Of a DNA stretch of 64,000 nt, positions 52,135 to 61,182 are shown piece by piece. The notes below the pieces were generated by a model. The model made no database searches. It saw only the letters and a list, made by a program, of their open reading frames with translations, and had not been told where the DNA came from. Within the stretch, counting starts at the first letter, position 1, and each line of letters opens with the position of its first letter. The position numbers and the translations under genes are program-made. This DNA comes from Candidatus Accumulibacter necessarius (lineage in GTDB: Bacteria; Pseudomonadota; Gammaproteobacteria; Burkholderiales; Rhodocyclaceae): NCBI GenBank assembly GCA_017302435.1, contig JAFLDL010000003.1:114659-178658 (forward strand). Direction: 5' to 3'.

Positions 52135-53240
52135 TGCCGCGTCCAATCGAAGCGCGCATCGACCTTGCCGCGCTGCGTCACAACTATCTGGTCGCCCGCC
52201 GGCATGCTGCCATCAACGGTGGCGGGGCGAAGGCATGGGCGGTGGTCAAGGCCAACGCCTACGGCCACGGCTTGCTGCGCGCTGCTGCCGCCCTGGCCGA
52301 GGTTGCCGATGGCTTTGCCCTGCTCGATCTCGCGGAGGCGGTCGCGCTGCGTGACGCCGGCATTCGCCAGCCGATTCTGCTACTCGAAGGCTTTTTCCAA
52401 GCGGCCGATCTGGCCGTCTGTGCCGAGCACGACCTGACGCTGGTGATCCATCGCCTCGAACAGCTGCAGATGCTGCGCCAGGCCGCGCTGCCGCGTCGCC
52501 TGTCAATCTACCTCAAGCTGAACAGCGGCATGAATCGCCTCGGTCTGACCGATGACCAGCTGCCGGCGGTCAGGCGCGAGCTGACGGCGATGACCTATCC
52601 GGTCGGCACGGTGACGCTGATGACGCACTTTGCCGAAGCAGACGCCGAAGGCGGCGAGGCCTGCATCGCCTGGCAACTCGAGCGCTTTGCCCGGATGACC
52701 GCTGATTGGCCGGCGGCGGCGAGCTTTCCCGTCTCGATGGCCAACTCCGCGGCCATCCTGCGCTACCCGCAGACCGCTCATGCCTGGGTGCGGCCCGGCA
52801 TCATGCTCTACGGCGGCAGCCCGTTTGCCGCCCAGGATGCCGCGAGTCTTGACCTCAAGCCGGTGATGACGCTGCGCAGCCGGATTCTGGCGGTGCAGGA
52901 AATCGCCGTCGGCGAACGGGTCGGCTACGGCGGCACCTTTGTCGCGCAACGGCCAACGCGGGTCGGCGTCGTGGCCTGTGGTTATGCCGACGGCTACCCG
53001 CGACATGCGCCGGGCGGTACGCCGATCGTCGTCGCCGGCCGGCGCACGCAGACCCTTGGCCGGGTATCGATGGACATGCTGGCCTGTGACCTGACCGACC
53101 TGCCGATGGCCGGGGTCGACAGTCCGGTCGTGCTCTGGGGTGAGGGCTTGCCGGCGGACGAAGTGGCCAGCGCCGCGGGAACCATCAGCTACGAGCTGTT
53201 CTGCGCCCTGGCGCGTCGTGTGCCAGTGGTCGAAGTCTGA
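52134..53240 (+). CDS. alr: Alanine racemase
   Basis: A 368-residue PLP enzyme (E. coli Alr 359). It supplies D-alanine for peptidoglycan. Motif WAVVKANAYGHGL contains the PLP-binding lysine. The second active-site tyrosine lies in RVGYGGTFVAQRPTRVGVVACGYADGYPR. It overlaps the LysR stop by one base and is followed by radA after 2 bases. Confidence 0.95.
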   Translation: MPRPIEARIDLAALRHNYLVARRHAAINGGGAKAWAVVKANAYGHGLLRAAAALAEVADGFALLDLAEAVALRDAGIRQPILLLEGFFQAADLAVCAEHDLTLVIHRLEQLQMLRQAALPRRLSIYLKLNSGMNRLGLTDDQLPAVRRELTAMTYPVGTVTLMTHFAEADAEGGEACIAWQLERFARMTADWPAAASFPVSMANSAAILRYPQTAHAWVRPGIMLYGGSPFAAQDAASLDLKPVMTLRSRILAVQEIAVGERVGYGGTFVAQRPTRVGVVACGYADGYPRHAPGGTPIVVAGRRTQTLGRVSMDMLACDLTDLPMAGVDSPVVLWGEGLPADEVASAAGTISYELFCALARRVPVVEV

Positions 53241-53242
53241 GC

Positions 53243-54622
53243 ATGGCACGCCCAGGAGGCAGCCAGAAGACCGTTTTTTCCTGTACCGAGTGCGGCGCCA
53301 GCGCGGTCAAGTGGCAGGGACAGTGCCCTGGCTGCGGGGTCTGGAACACCCTCGTCGAGACGATTGCCGAAGCGCCCGCCGTCGGCAGCCAGAGACGTTT
53401 TGCCGCTCTTGGCGGTAGTGCCGGACTGCAGACGCTCTCCGAGATCGAAGCACGCGAAGAGGACCGCTTGCCGACCGGCATCGGAGAATTCGATCGGGCG
53501 CTGGGCGGCGGGCTGGTCAGCGGCGGCGTCGTGCTGATCGGTGGCGATCCGGGAATCGGCAAGAGCACCCTGCTGCTGCAGGCGCTTTCCGAGCTGTCAT
53601 CGGCGCACAATGTGCTTTACGTCAGCGGCGAGGAATCCGGCCAGCAGATTGCAATGCGCGCCCGGCGTTTGTCTCTTGATACAGGACAGCTCAAACTGCT
53701 CGCCGAGATCAGTCTGGAAAAGATCCTCGTCACCCTACAGTCGGCGCAGCCGCAGGTAGCGGTGATCGACTCGATCCAGACGCTGTGGTCGGACCAGCTC
53801 AGTTCGGCGCCCGGGTCGGTGGCGCAGGTACGCGAGTGTGCCGCGCAGCTCACCCGGCTGGCCAAACAGAGCGGCATCACGGTCATCCTGGTTGGCCACG
53901 TGACCAAGGAGGGCGCCCTGGCCGGGCCGCGAGTCCTCGAACACATCGTGGACACCGTCCTCTATTTCGAGGGCGACACCCACTCCAGCTTCCGCCTGAT
54001 CCGGGCAGTCAAGAACCGCTACGGGGCGGTCAACGAAATCGGCGTCTTCGCGATGACCGACCGGGGGCTGAAGGGCGTCAGCAACCCTTCGGCGATCTTT
54101 CTTTCGCAGCATGGGAGCGATGTTCCGGGCTCCTGCGTGCTGGTCACGCAAGAAGGCACGCGGCCGCTGCTGGTCGAGGTTCAGGCGCTGGTCGATCAGG
54201 CGCACGGCAACCCGCGACGGCTGACCGTGGGCCTGGATGCGCAGCGTCTGGCGATGCTGCTGGCGGTCCTGCATCGCCATGCCGGAATCGTCTGCTTCGA
54301 TCAGGACGTGTTCGTCAATGCCGTCGGCGGCGTCAAGATCGGTGAACCCGCCGCCGACCTGGCGGTATTGCTGGCGATCGTTTCTTCACTAAAAAACAGA
54401 TCCTTACCCGCGAAACTTGTGGTATTTGGTGAAGTCGGGCTGGCGGGTGAGATTCGCCCGGCACCGCGCGGCCAGGAGCGTCTCAGAGAAGCCGCCAAGC
54501 TAGGTTTCACGCGCGCCATGATTCCGGAAGCCAACACGCCCAGGCAGCGCATCTCCGGTATCGAGGTGATCCCGGTGCGACGGGTCGAAGAAGCTGTCGC
54601 TCGGCTGCGGGAGATCGAGTGA
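53243..54622 (+). CDS. radA: DNA repair protein RadA
   Basis: A 459-residue protein. Zinc finger CTECGASAVKWQGQCPGCG (four cysteines), RecA-like ATPase with Walker A GGDPGIGKST and KNRYG motif, and a Lon-protease-like C-terminal domain (about 290-455). Length matches E. coli RadA (460). It promotes branch migration in recombination. It is the last gene of the LysR-alr-radA string. About 180 bases after it hold no gene. Confidence 0.95.
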   Translation: MARPGGSQKTVFSCTECGASAVKWQGQCPGCGVWNTLVETIAEAPAVGSQRRFAALGGSAGLQTLSEIEAREEDRLPTGIGEFDRALGGGLVSGGVVLIGGDPGIGKSTLLLQALSELSSAHNVLYVSGEESGQQIAMRARRLSLDTGQLKLLAEISLEKILVTLQSAQPQVAVIDSIQTLWSDQLSSAPGSVAQVRECAAQLTRLAKQSGITVILVGHVTKEGALAGPRVLEHIVDTVLYFEGDTHSSFRLIRAVKNRYGAVNEIGVFAMTDRGLKGVSNPSAIFLSQHGSDVPGSCVLVTQEGTRPLLVEVQALVDQAHGNPRRLTVGLDAQRLAMLLAVLHRHAGIVCFDQDVFVNAVGGVKIGEPAADLAVLLAIVSSLKNRSLPAKLVVFGEVGLAGEIRPAPRGQERLREAAKLGFTRAMIPEANTPRQRISGIEVIPVRRVEEAVARLREIE

Positions 54623-54806
54623 AGCCGTTGTTCGACGTTGCCACTGCTTGGGTCAAGCGCGAGAACTTCGCAGAACGGCCAACGGTGGCCCGTCGAACCT
54701 CGGATCCAGTTCGGGCGGACCTTCCCCGGTCACCTGACGGCAGGTGGTGGTCTGTGGTGCGGAGAACCCAGCGCTACGGGGTCTTCTGTATTCGGGGCGG
54801 TCAACT

Positions 54807-55421
54807 CTAAACGCGACGGCAGCTGAAATAGCCGAATCCTGCGAGCCCGAGACTAACCAAGAGCAGGGTAGCGGGTTCCCGGATGGCGATCCCTCCGGAG
54901 AACTTTACTGGGTTGTCAGATGAGAGCCAGACTGAACCGCATGTGTCACACGGTGCGGGCGGGGTCACCTCCATCAACAGCGTCCAATTTCCTGATGGGC
55001 TTGTGAGGGCCAGATTCTCGAAAATCAGATCACGATCGCTATTCTCACCCGGAATGTATTTTGTCTTTCCGATTTGGACCTTGTTGTTTGCGTTGTTGTC
55101 CAGGAAGAAGGTGAACCATAACGTTCCTCCGCTCCCGTAACCGTCATCATTCTTGAGCTTGTTTCCGTCGATGCCACGTAACTCGAGCGTTAGTTCCAGC
55201 GCATCGACTGAAGTAAGCCCCGTGCTGAAACTCTGAGAGGCCTGATCGGGAGGATTGGCAGGCGTGCCAGCAGAAAAGTATATGCCAAGGTCCCTCCAAC
55301 CCCCCGTCCCGGCGGCGCTGAAATTGTCCTGATAAACCATCGTCGCCCCGCCGCTGGCTGCAAATCCCATGGACGAGACGAACAACAATCCCTGGATCAG
55401 TTTCCTGAACTTGATGGCCAT
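54807..55421 (-). CDS. PEP-CTERM-like sorting-domain protein
   Basis: A 204-residue secreted protein. The signal peptide (about 1-26) is followed by a beta-rich body with GWRDLGIYFSAGTPANPPD and a C-terminal REPATLLLVSLGLAGFGYFSCRR: EPA motif, hydrophobic helix and basic tail, the PEP-CTERM layout (here R-E-P instead of P-E-P). Such proteins are processed by exosortase in exopolysaccharide-producing bacteria. No exosortase gene is in the window. AAGGGGAAAG precedes the ATG at 55421. The body belongs to no family I recognise. Confidence 0.82.
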   Translation of the reverse strand: MAIKFRKLIQGLLFVSSMGFAASGGATMVYQDNFSAAGTGGWRDLGIYFSAGTPANPPDQASQSFSTGLTSVDALELTLELRGIDGNKLKNDDGYGSGGTLWFTFFLDNNANNKVQIGKTKYIPGENSDRDLIFENLALTSPSGNWTLLMEVTPPAPCDTCGSVWLSSDNPVKFSGGIAIREPATLLLVSLGLAGFGYFSCRRV

Positions 55422-55786
55422 GTTTCTTTCCCCTTTCCGCCGGTCGTAAATCGCGCCACACCCTCGAACCCTCTGATTTATTGTAGCAGTTGAAAGAATC
55501 GGGCGTGGCGGTATTTTCCGTTTCGACGGCACTGAAGGGAGTGACCTGCGGCGCTTCGGCTGGCTGCCGCCCGGGCGAGTGGCGCGACTTTCCCCTGGTC
55601 GGCGACCAGTGCTTGTCATGGCGGCAGGATCACGATACGGTGGTCGGTATGCTGCGAAGGAGACCGATCGTCGGTGTCGGGCTCGTCGCCAGCAGTGATC
55701 AGTTGCGACGATCGATGGATCTGCGCACACACGCACGGCGCTGTGCCACACTGGCATCTGGTAGGCTGCAAAGAGGAACACAAGTC
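55422..55786. other. Divergent intergenic region
   Basis: About 365 bases between the PEP-CTERM gene (minus) and the FtsX-like permease (plus). The permease frame is open back to 55490 but that stretch shows no homology and lacks a ribosome site. A TACAAT hexamer in AT-rich sequence near 55483 on the minus strand is a possible -10 box; nothing else stands out. Confidence 0.35.
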
Positions 55787-58327
55787 ATGCAACTATGGTC
55801 CTTCTCTTGGCGAATGCTGCGCCGCGACGCGCTTGGGGGGGAGTTGCGCCTGTTGGCGGCGGCGCTGGTCGTTGCCGTCGCCGCGCTGACGGCGGTCGGT
55901 TTTTTTGCCGATCGCGTGCGGCAGGCGCTCGACCGCGAATCTCACCAACTGCTCGGCGCTGATCTCCTGCTGACGGCCGACCATCCGTGGCCAGCAACTT
56001 TTGCCGACCAGGCACGCGCAGCGGGCCTGCAGGTCGTTGAGACACGCACCTTTCCGAGCATGGTGACGCACGGCGAGGGCGGCGAACTCAGGGCGCAGTT
56101 GGCGGAGATCAAGGCCGTCGGCGCGGCTTATCCACTGCGCGGTTCCTTGCGCACCGCGCCGGCACTCAATGTTCCCGATGCGCCGGCGCGTGGTGTTCCC
56201 GGCCCGGGCACGACCTGGATCGACGAGCGACTGGCGTCGGCGCTTGGCGCGAGCGTCGGCGACCGGATTGTCGTCGGGCAGAGTTCGCTGCGCGTCGAGG
56301 CGGTGCTGACCCTGGAACCCGATCGTGGCATCAATTTCTTCAGCGTCGCGCCGCGTCTGCTGATGAACCTCGACGACCTGACGGCAACGGCACTGCTCCA
56401 GGTGGGTAGCCGAGTCGCTTACCGCCTGTTGCTGGCCGGCGATACGCCGTTGGTGAAGCGCTTCCAGCGCGAGATCGGGCCGCAGTTGGGGCGCGGGCAG
56501 CGGATAGAAGATCCGCAGAACGGCCGGCCGGAAATCCGCACGGCGCTCGACCGGGCGCAGAAGTTCCTCGGCCTGGCAGCGCTGCTGACGGTGGTGCTGG
56601 CGGCGGTGGCCGTGGCGCTTGCCGCGCGGCGCTATGTCCAGCGTCATCTCGATCCCTGTGCCGTGATGCGCTGCCTCGGCGCGACCCAGACCTTGCTGTT
56701 GCGCCTTTATCTGGGCCAGTTTGCCGTGCTCGGCGTGCTCGCTGCCGCCTGCGGTTGTGCCCTTGGCTATGTGGCCCATTTCGCCCTGCACGCCTGGCTG
56801 GCGCAGCTGCTGGCGACGCCGCTGCCGGCGCCGGGCTTGCTGCCGGCGGTGCAGGGCGTCGCGGTCGGCCTGCTGTTGCTCTTCGGCTTCGCCGTGCCGC
56901 CCCTGCTGCAACTCAAGAAGGTGTCGACCCTGCGCGTTCTGCGGCGTGAGCTGGGGAGTCCCCGCACGGGTCTGCTTGGCGGCTATCTGCTGGGCTTCCT
57001 GGCGCTCGCCGGGCTCATGTTCTGGGTCGCTGGTGAGGTCGAACTCGGCGCCTACGTGGTCGGTGGCTTCAGCATTGCACTGGTCGTCTTTGCGGTGGTT
57101 GCCCGTGTCGCCGTCCGCCTGGCGGCGGCGCTGCGTGGTGGCGGGCGATCGGGGGCCGGACGGGCAGCGGGAATCGGTTGGCGCTATGGTCTGGCGAGCC
57201 TTGAGCGGCGAGCGAGCGCCAGCGTCGTCCAGATTGTCGCCTTGGCGCTCGGCTTCATGGCGCTGCTCCTGTTGACCGTCGTTCGCGGCGACCTGCTCGA
57301 CGCCTGGCGGCGTGCGGTTCCTCCGGATGCGCCGAACCGCTTCGTGATCAATATCCAGCCCGACCAGGTCGAGCCGGTGCGCGCAGCGCTCGCGGCGCAG
57401 GGCCTGTCGCCGGAACTGGCACCGATGGTCCGTGGACGCCTGACGAGGATCAACGGCGTCGAAGTCAGCGCCGCCAGCTACAGCGACGATCGCGCGCAGC
57501 GCCTGATCGACCGCGAGTTCAATCTGTCGATGCGTCCCGACCTGCCGGAAGGCAACCGCCAGACGGCCGGGCGCTGGTTTTCGGGCGCTGATCTGGCAGG
57601 CCAGGGAAAGGATGCGGTCGCCTCGGTGGAGGACGGTCTGGCAAAGACCCTGGGGCTGGCGGTCGGCGACCGGCTGGAGTTCGTTATCGCCAGCGAAGAG
57701 GTTGTCATGACCGTGGTCGGCTTGCGCAAGGTCAATTGGGACACGATGCGAGCGAACTTTTTTGTCCTGACGCCGCCAGTGGTTCTCGAGGGCTATCCGG
57801 CCAGCTGGATCACCAGTTTCTACCTGGCGCCGGAAAAGGCGGAGTTCGTCAATCGCCTGATTCGCGACTTTCCCAACCTGACGGTGATCGACGTCGCGGC
57901 GATCCTGCGCCAGTTGCAGTCGATCATGGATCAGGTGGCGCGGGCAGTCCAGTTCGTCTTTCTGTTCACGCTGGCTGCCGGTGTGATCGTTCTTTATGCC
58001 GCATTGGCGACGGCGGCCGAGGAGCGACGCTACGAGCTGGCGGTGATGCGCGCTCTCGGTGCTCGCCGGGAGCAACTGCGGCGGGCCTTGCTGGCCGAGT
58101 TCGCAGCGATTGGCGGACTTTCGGGCCTGATAGCCGCGCTCGGGGCCATCGGCGTCGGTCAGTTTCTGGCGCGCCAGGTCTTCCGGTTCGAGGTGGCGAT
58201 CGATCCCTGGCTGCCGCCGCTAGCGGTCTGCTGCGGCGCATTGCTGGTCACCGCGGCCGGCTGGTTTGCCGCCACCCGGCTGTTGCAGGCTTCGCCCCTG
58301 GAGGCATTGCGCGGCGGCAGCACCTAG
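55787..58327 (+). CDS. FtsX-like ABC-type permease (YbbP family)
   Basis: An 846-residue membrane protein with the YbbP/MacB-FtsX layout: an N-terminal helix, a large extracytoplasmic domain (about 45-240), three helices with RRYVQRHLDPCAVMRCLGATQ, a second extracytoplasmic domain (about 500-700) and the last three helices with YELAVMRALGARREQL. AGAGGAACA precedes the ATG at 55787. The partner ATPase (YbbA) and thioesterase (TesA), which usually adjoin ybbP, are absent here, so it may work with a distant ATPase. It may extract or move lipids or lipoproteins. Confidence 0.88.
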   Translation: MQLWSFSWRMLRRDALGGELRLLAAALVVAVAALTAVGFFADRVRQALDRESHQLLGADLLLTADHPWPATFADQARAAGLQVVETRTFPSMVTHGEGGELRAQLAEIKAVGAAYPLRGSLRTAPALNVPDAPARGVPGPGTTWIDERLASALGASVGDRIVVGQSSLRVEAVLTLEPDRGINFFSVAPRLLMNLDDLTATALLQVGSRVAYRLLLAGDTPLVKRFQREIGPQLGRGQRIEDPQNGRPEIRTALDRAQKFLGLAALLTVVLAAVAVALAARRYVQRHLDPCAVMRCLGATQTLLLRLYLGQFAVLGVLAAACGCALGYVAHFALHAWLAQLLATPLPAPGLLPAVQGVAVGLLLLFGFAVPPLLQLKKVSTLRVLRRELGSPRTGLLGGYLLGFLALAGLMFWVAGEVELGAYVVGGFSIALVVFAVVARVAVRLAAALRGGGRSGAGRAAGIGWRYGLASLERRASASVVQIVALALGFMALLLLTVVRGDLLDAWRRAVPPDAPNRFVINIQPDQVEPVRAALAAQGLSPELAPMVRGRLTRINGVEVSAASYSDDRAQRLIDREFNLSMRPDLPEGNRQTAGRWFSGADLAGQGKDAVASVEDGLAKTLGLAVGDRLEFVIASEEVVMTVVGLRKVNWDTMRANFFVLTPPVVLEGYPASWITSFYLAPEKAEFVNRLIRDFPNLTVIDVAAILRQLQSIMDQVARAVQFVFLFTLAAGVIVLYAALATAAEERRYELAVMRALGARREQLRRALLAEFAAIGGLSGLIAALGAIGVGQFLARQVFRFEVAIDPWLPPLAVCCGALLVTAAGWFAATRLLQASPLEALRGGST

Positions 58328-58474
58328 CGCCCTGGCGGTTTCATCGGGTACTGTGGACGGTGACTCGTCGCGCCATCGATTATCATACGCGTTGCGGCAA
58401 GGAGCGGCACGCCGGTAGCCGGCGGCGTCCTGCCAGCGTTCTTGATCAATACTGCGGGAATAAGGAGTTATGCC

Positions 58475-59446
58475 ATGAAGGGGAGGACATTGCTGGTGTT
58501 GCGGCACGGGAAATCGGACTGGACGACGGGCCACGAAGACTATCACCGCCCGCTGGTCGACCGCGGCCGTCTCGGCAGCCGGAAGATGGGGGCCTGGATC
58601 AAGCGTCAGAAGCTGGTTCCGGATATGGTGCTGAGTTCGCCCGCGGAGCGTGCGCGGGCGACGACGGTGACCGCCTGCAAAGCGATGGGCCTGCCGTTGA
58701 AGTCGGTACGCTGGGACGAGCAGATGTATGCTGCGCCAGTGGAAGATCTGCTGGCGGCGCTGGCCGATTGTCCGAAGAGCGCCCAGCGTGTGATGGTGGT
58801 CGGACACAATCCAGGGCTGGAAGACCTGATCCACTATCTGACCGAAGGCCGCCTCGAGATGCCTGCGGATGGCAAGGTGTTGCCGACGTCGGCACTCGCC
58901 CAACTGGAGATGACCAAGGAATGGCAGAACCTGGAACGTGGTTGTGCCACCCTGATCTCGGTCACCCGCCCCGGACAAGTGCCGGACGAATTGGCCGCCG
59001 AGGCCGCCGAGGAGGTGGAGTATGGTCCCGTTCCCGACTACTTCTTTACCCAGTCGGCCGTTCTTCCCTATCGTCAGGTCGGTGACAAGCTCGAGATCAT
59101 GGTCATCGCCTCGCGCAGAGGGACGCGCTGGGTGATTCCAAAGGGTGTCAAGGAGCCGGATCTGTCGCTGCGTGATTCAGCCAGCAAGGAAGCGTTCGAG
59201 GAGGGCGGCATCCGCGGTCGGATCGACGACGAGCCGTTGGGTCATTACGAGTACAGGAAGTGGGGCGGGGTCTGCAAGGTCGCAGTGTTTCCGATGGCGG
59301 TCAGCGAGAGCATCCCGGAAGAAGAATGGGAAGAAAGCCACCGCGAACGGCGCTGGCTCGACGCGAAGGAAGCCCGGCGACTGCTCGACGAACGGGCGCT
59401 GCGCAAGCTGGTTCAGAAGCTGGAGAAGAGGCTCGGCAAGCGTTGA
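58475..59446 (+). CDS. SixA-like phosphatase fused to a Nudix domain
   Basis: A 323-residue two-domain protein. Residues about 4-165 are a histidine-phosphatase (SixA) domain with LVLRHGKSDW and VVGHNPGLED, the two catalytic histidines. Residues about 190-320 are a Nudix domain with the box GVKEPDLSLRDSASKEAFEEGGI: the first Glu of GX5EX7REUXEEXGU is Leu, and Arg is Lys, but the EExG end is intact. SD AAGGAG is 8 bases before the ATG at 58475. A joined pair is known in mycobacterial MutT1, in reverse order. Target may be a phosphoprotein, (d)NTP-like or inositol-pyrophosphate-type substrate. Confidence 0.82.
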   Translation: MKGRTLLVLRHGKSDWTTGHEDYHRPLVDRGRLGSRKMGAWIKRQKLVPDMVLSSPAERARATTVTACKAMGLPLKSVRWDEQMYAAPVEDLLAALADCPKSAQRVMVVGHNPGLEDLIHYLTEGRLEMPADGKVLPTSALAQLEMTKEWQNLERGCATLISVTRPGQVPDELAAEAAEEVEYGPVPDYFFTQSAVLPYRQVGDKLEIMVIASRRGTRWVIPKGVKEPDLSLRDSASKEAFEEGGIRGRIDDEPLGHYEYRKWGGVCKVAVFPMAVSESIPEEEWEESHRERRWLDAKEARRLLDERALRKLVQKLEKRLGKR

Positions 59447-59465
59447 ACTTGCCGCCGTGGGGCCA

Positions 59466-59631
59466 CTAGTAGTTCGTTCCGCCAAACCAATTACATGCAA
59501 TCGCGCCTTCTCGCGCCATGCGGCGTTGCAAATCCTTGCCATAGCTACGGCTATGGCTGTGGTTTGCGCCTTGCCTTGCACGAGAATGCATCAATTTCAT
59601 TTGTAATCTTATGGACGGAACGAACTACTAG
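59466..59631. mobile_element. MITE-like non-autonomous element, copy 2
   Basis: The second 166-bp copy. Perfect 16-bp ends CTAGTAGTTCGTTCCG in inverted orientation, with CTAG on both sides as a probable 4-bp target duplication. Interior identical to copy 1 except for a few bases. Encodes no protein. Located between the SixA-Nudix gene and a small membrane-protein gene whose stop codon is supplied by its right end. Confidence 0.88.
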
Positions 59632-59786
59632 AATCCGGGCTTCTCTGCAGCCAGCCAGTCCTCGATTTCCAGAAAATCCTTCTGGTTCTGTCGGATGACC
59701 AGGAAAAAGACAAGAGCGAGGAGGAGAGCAAAGATCAGGATCGGCAGCTCCTGCCAGCTCAAGCTCGCCAGCAGTTGAGTATTCAT
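59628..59786 (-). CDS. Small 52-residue single-helix membrane protein
   Basis: A 52-residue gene, too short for common ORF cut-offs. GGAGAAAG lies 6 bases before the ATG (59786). One hydrophobic helix occupies residues about 13-31 (ELPILIFALLLALVFFLVI) and a charged C-terminal tail follows (RQNQKDFLEIEDWLAAEKPGF). The stop TAG is inside the repeat element's right end. I know no family. The strong ribosome site, helix and tail make it plausible. It may be a small subunit of a membrane complex or a regulator. Confidence 0.55.
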   Translation of the reverse strand: MNTQLLASLSWQELPILIFALLLALVFFLVIRQNQKDFLEIEDWLAAEKPGF

Positions 59787-59912
59787 GGCTTTCTCCAGTC
59801 GTCAAGGCGGTGATTTCTGGGGCAACAGGCGCCAGGTAGTCTCCACCGACCTATGACCTGCGGTTGTCTGTCCGGGTTCCAGCGCCGGGCAGTGGCTGTT
59901 CGACCGGGGACC

Positions 59913-59942
59913 GGGCGGGCGAGCCAAAGGGCTCGCCCGCCC
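59913..59942 (-). terminator. Strong hairpin after serA
   Basis: A perfect 13-bp stem GGGCGGGCGAGCC / GGCTCGCCCGCCC with a 4-base loop, 11 bases downstream of the serA stop. No T-run follows, so it may be a GC-rich terminator or transcript-stabilising hairpin. Confidence 0.6.
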
Positions 59943-59953
59943 CGCTCGCCGGC

Positions 59954-61126
59954 TCAGATCACGCGAACGCGAATCACGTGATCAACCGCCTTGATGGCGT
60001 TGATCACCTCTTCGCCAGGTACTCGCTCGACATCCACGATGTTGAAAGCCAATTCGCCACGGCTCTTGTTCATCATGTCCACAACGTTGACCTTGTTGTC
60101 AGCCAGAACCGACAGCACACGGCCAAGGACCCCCGAAACGTTATCGTTAGAAAAGGTGATGCGCGAGGTGCCGGGGCTACGCTCCATACTGATCTTCGGG
60201 AAGTTCACCGAGTTGACGATGTTGCCGTTTTCCAGGTAATCGACCAGTTGGTTGGCGGCCATCACCGCGCAGTTCTCCTCGGACTCCTCGGTGCTGGCGC
60301 CGATATGCGGCATGGCAATGATTTTCGAGTGCCCGAGCAGAACCGGTTCCGGAAAATCGCAGACGTACTTGCCGAGCCGCTCAGCTTCGAGGCTGCGCAG
60401 CACCGCCGCTGAATCTACGATCGCATCACGGGCGAAGTTGAGCAATACCGCACCCTGCTTGATCACTGCCAGGGTGTCGTCGTTGATCATGTGCCGCGTG
60501 GCATCGACCGCCGGCACGTGCAGTGAGACGTAATCCGAGCGGGCAAGCAGCGATTGCAGGTTCTCCATTCGGCTGACTTCGTTCGACAGACGCCAGGCAG
60601 CGTCAATCGACAGGACCGGGTCAAAACCGACCACCGTCATGCCCATGGCCAGAGCCATGTCGGCGACCATCGAGCCGATCGCGCCAAGCCCGACAATCCC
60701 GAGCGTCTTGCCGCGAAGTTCGCTGCCGGCAAAACGCGATTTCGCTTTTTCCACCAGCGGCGACATTTCTGCCGGATCTTGCAGGCTGGCGAGCGACTGC
60801 ACATAGTTCATGCCGTCGATGATGCCGCGCGCGCTGAGCAGCATGCCAGCCATCACCAGTTCCTTGACGGCATTGGCATTTGCCCCCGGGGTGTTGAAGA
60901 CGACGATGCCTTGCTTGCCGTACTCGGCGACCGGCACGTTGTTCACGCCGGCACCCGCGCGAGCGACCGCCAGCAGCGAGACAGGGATTTCAACGCCTTG
61001 CAGCTTCTGGCTACGCAGCAGAAAGGCGTCGGGGTGGGCGATGTCGCTACCGACTTCGTAGGATTGACGAGGAAACCGATCGAGGCCCTTGATCGAAATC
61101 TGGTTGTAGGTTCTGACCTTGTACAT
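59954..61126 (-). CDS. serA: D-3-phosphoglycerate dehydrogenase
   Basis: A 390-residue NAD-dependent enzyme for the first step of serine synthesis. The nucleotide-binding fold has GIVGLGAIGSMVADMALAMGM, active-site Arg/Asp/His segments LNFARDAIVDSAAV and MPHIGASTEESEEN. A C-terminal ACT domain (about 320-390) contains ISVLADNKVNVV-like sequence for serine feedback. The ATG at 61126 begins the conserved region; the frame upstream lacks homology. serC lies 56 bases upstream on the same strand, forming a serine operon. Confidence 0.95.
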   Translation of the reverse strand: MYKVRTYNQISIKGLDRFPRQSYEVGSDIAHPDAFLLRSQKLQGVEIPVSLLAVARAGAGVNNVPVAEYGKQGIVVFNTPGANANAVKELVMAGMLLSARGIIDGMNYVQSLASLQDPAEMSPLVEKAKSRFAGSELRGKTLGIVGLGAIGSMVADMALAMGMTVVGFDPVLSIDAAWRLSNEVSRMENLQSLLARSDYVSLHVPAVDATRHMINDDTLAVIKQGAVLLNFARDAIVDSAAVLRSLEAERLGKYVCDFPEPVLLGHSKIIAMPHIGASTEESEENCAVMAANQLVDYLENGNIVNSVNFPKISMERSPGTSRITFSNDNVSGVLGRVLSVLADNKVNVVDMMNKSRGELAFNIVDVERVPGEEVINAIKAVDHVIRVRVI

Positions 61127-61182
61127 GGCAATATAACTCAAAGAGAGTGGTGGTGATGGTAGGGCGGGTAAAGCCGGTTGAT

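Noticed and set aside
55793-58075. Minus-strand open frame of about 760 codons
   Set aside because: Shadow of the FtsX-like permease gene; low-complexity composition.
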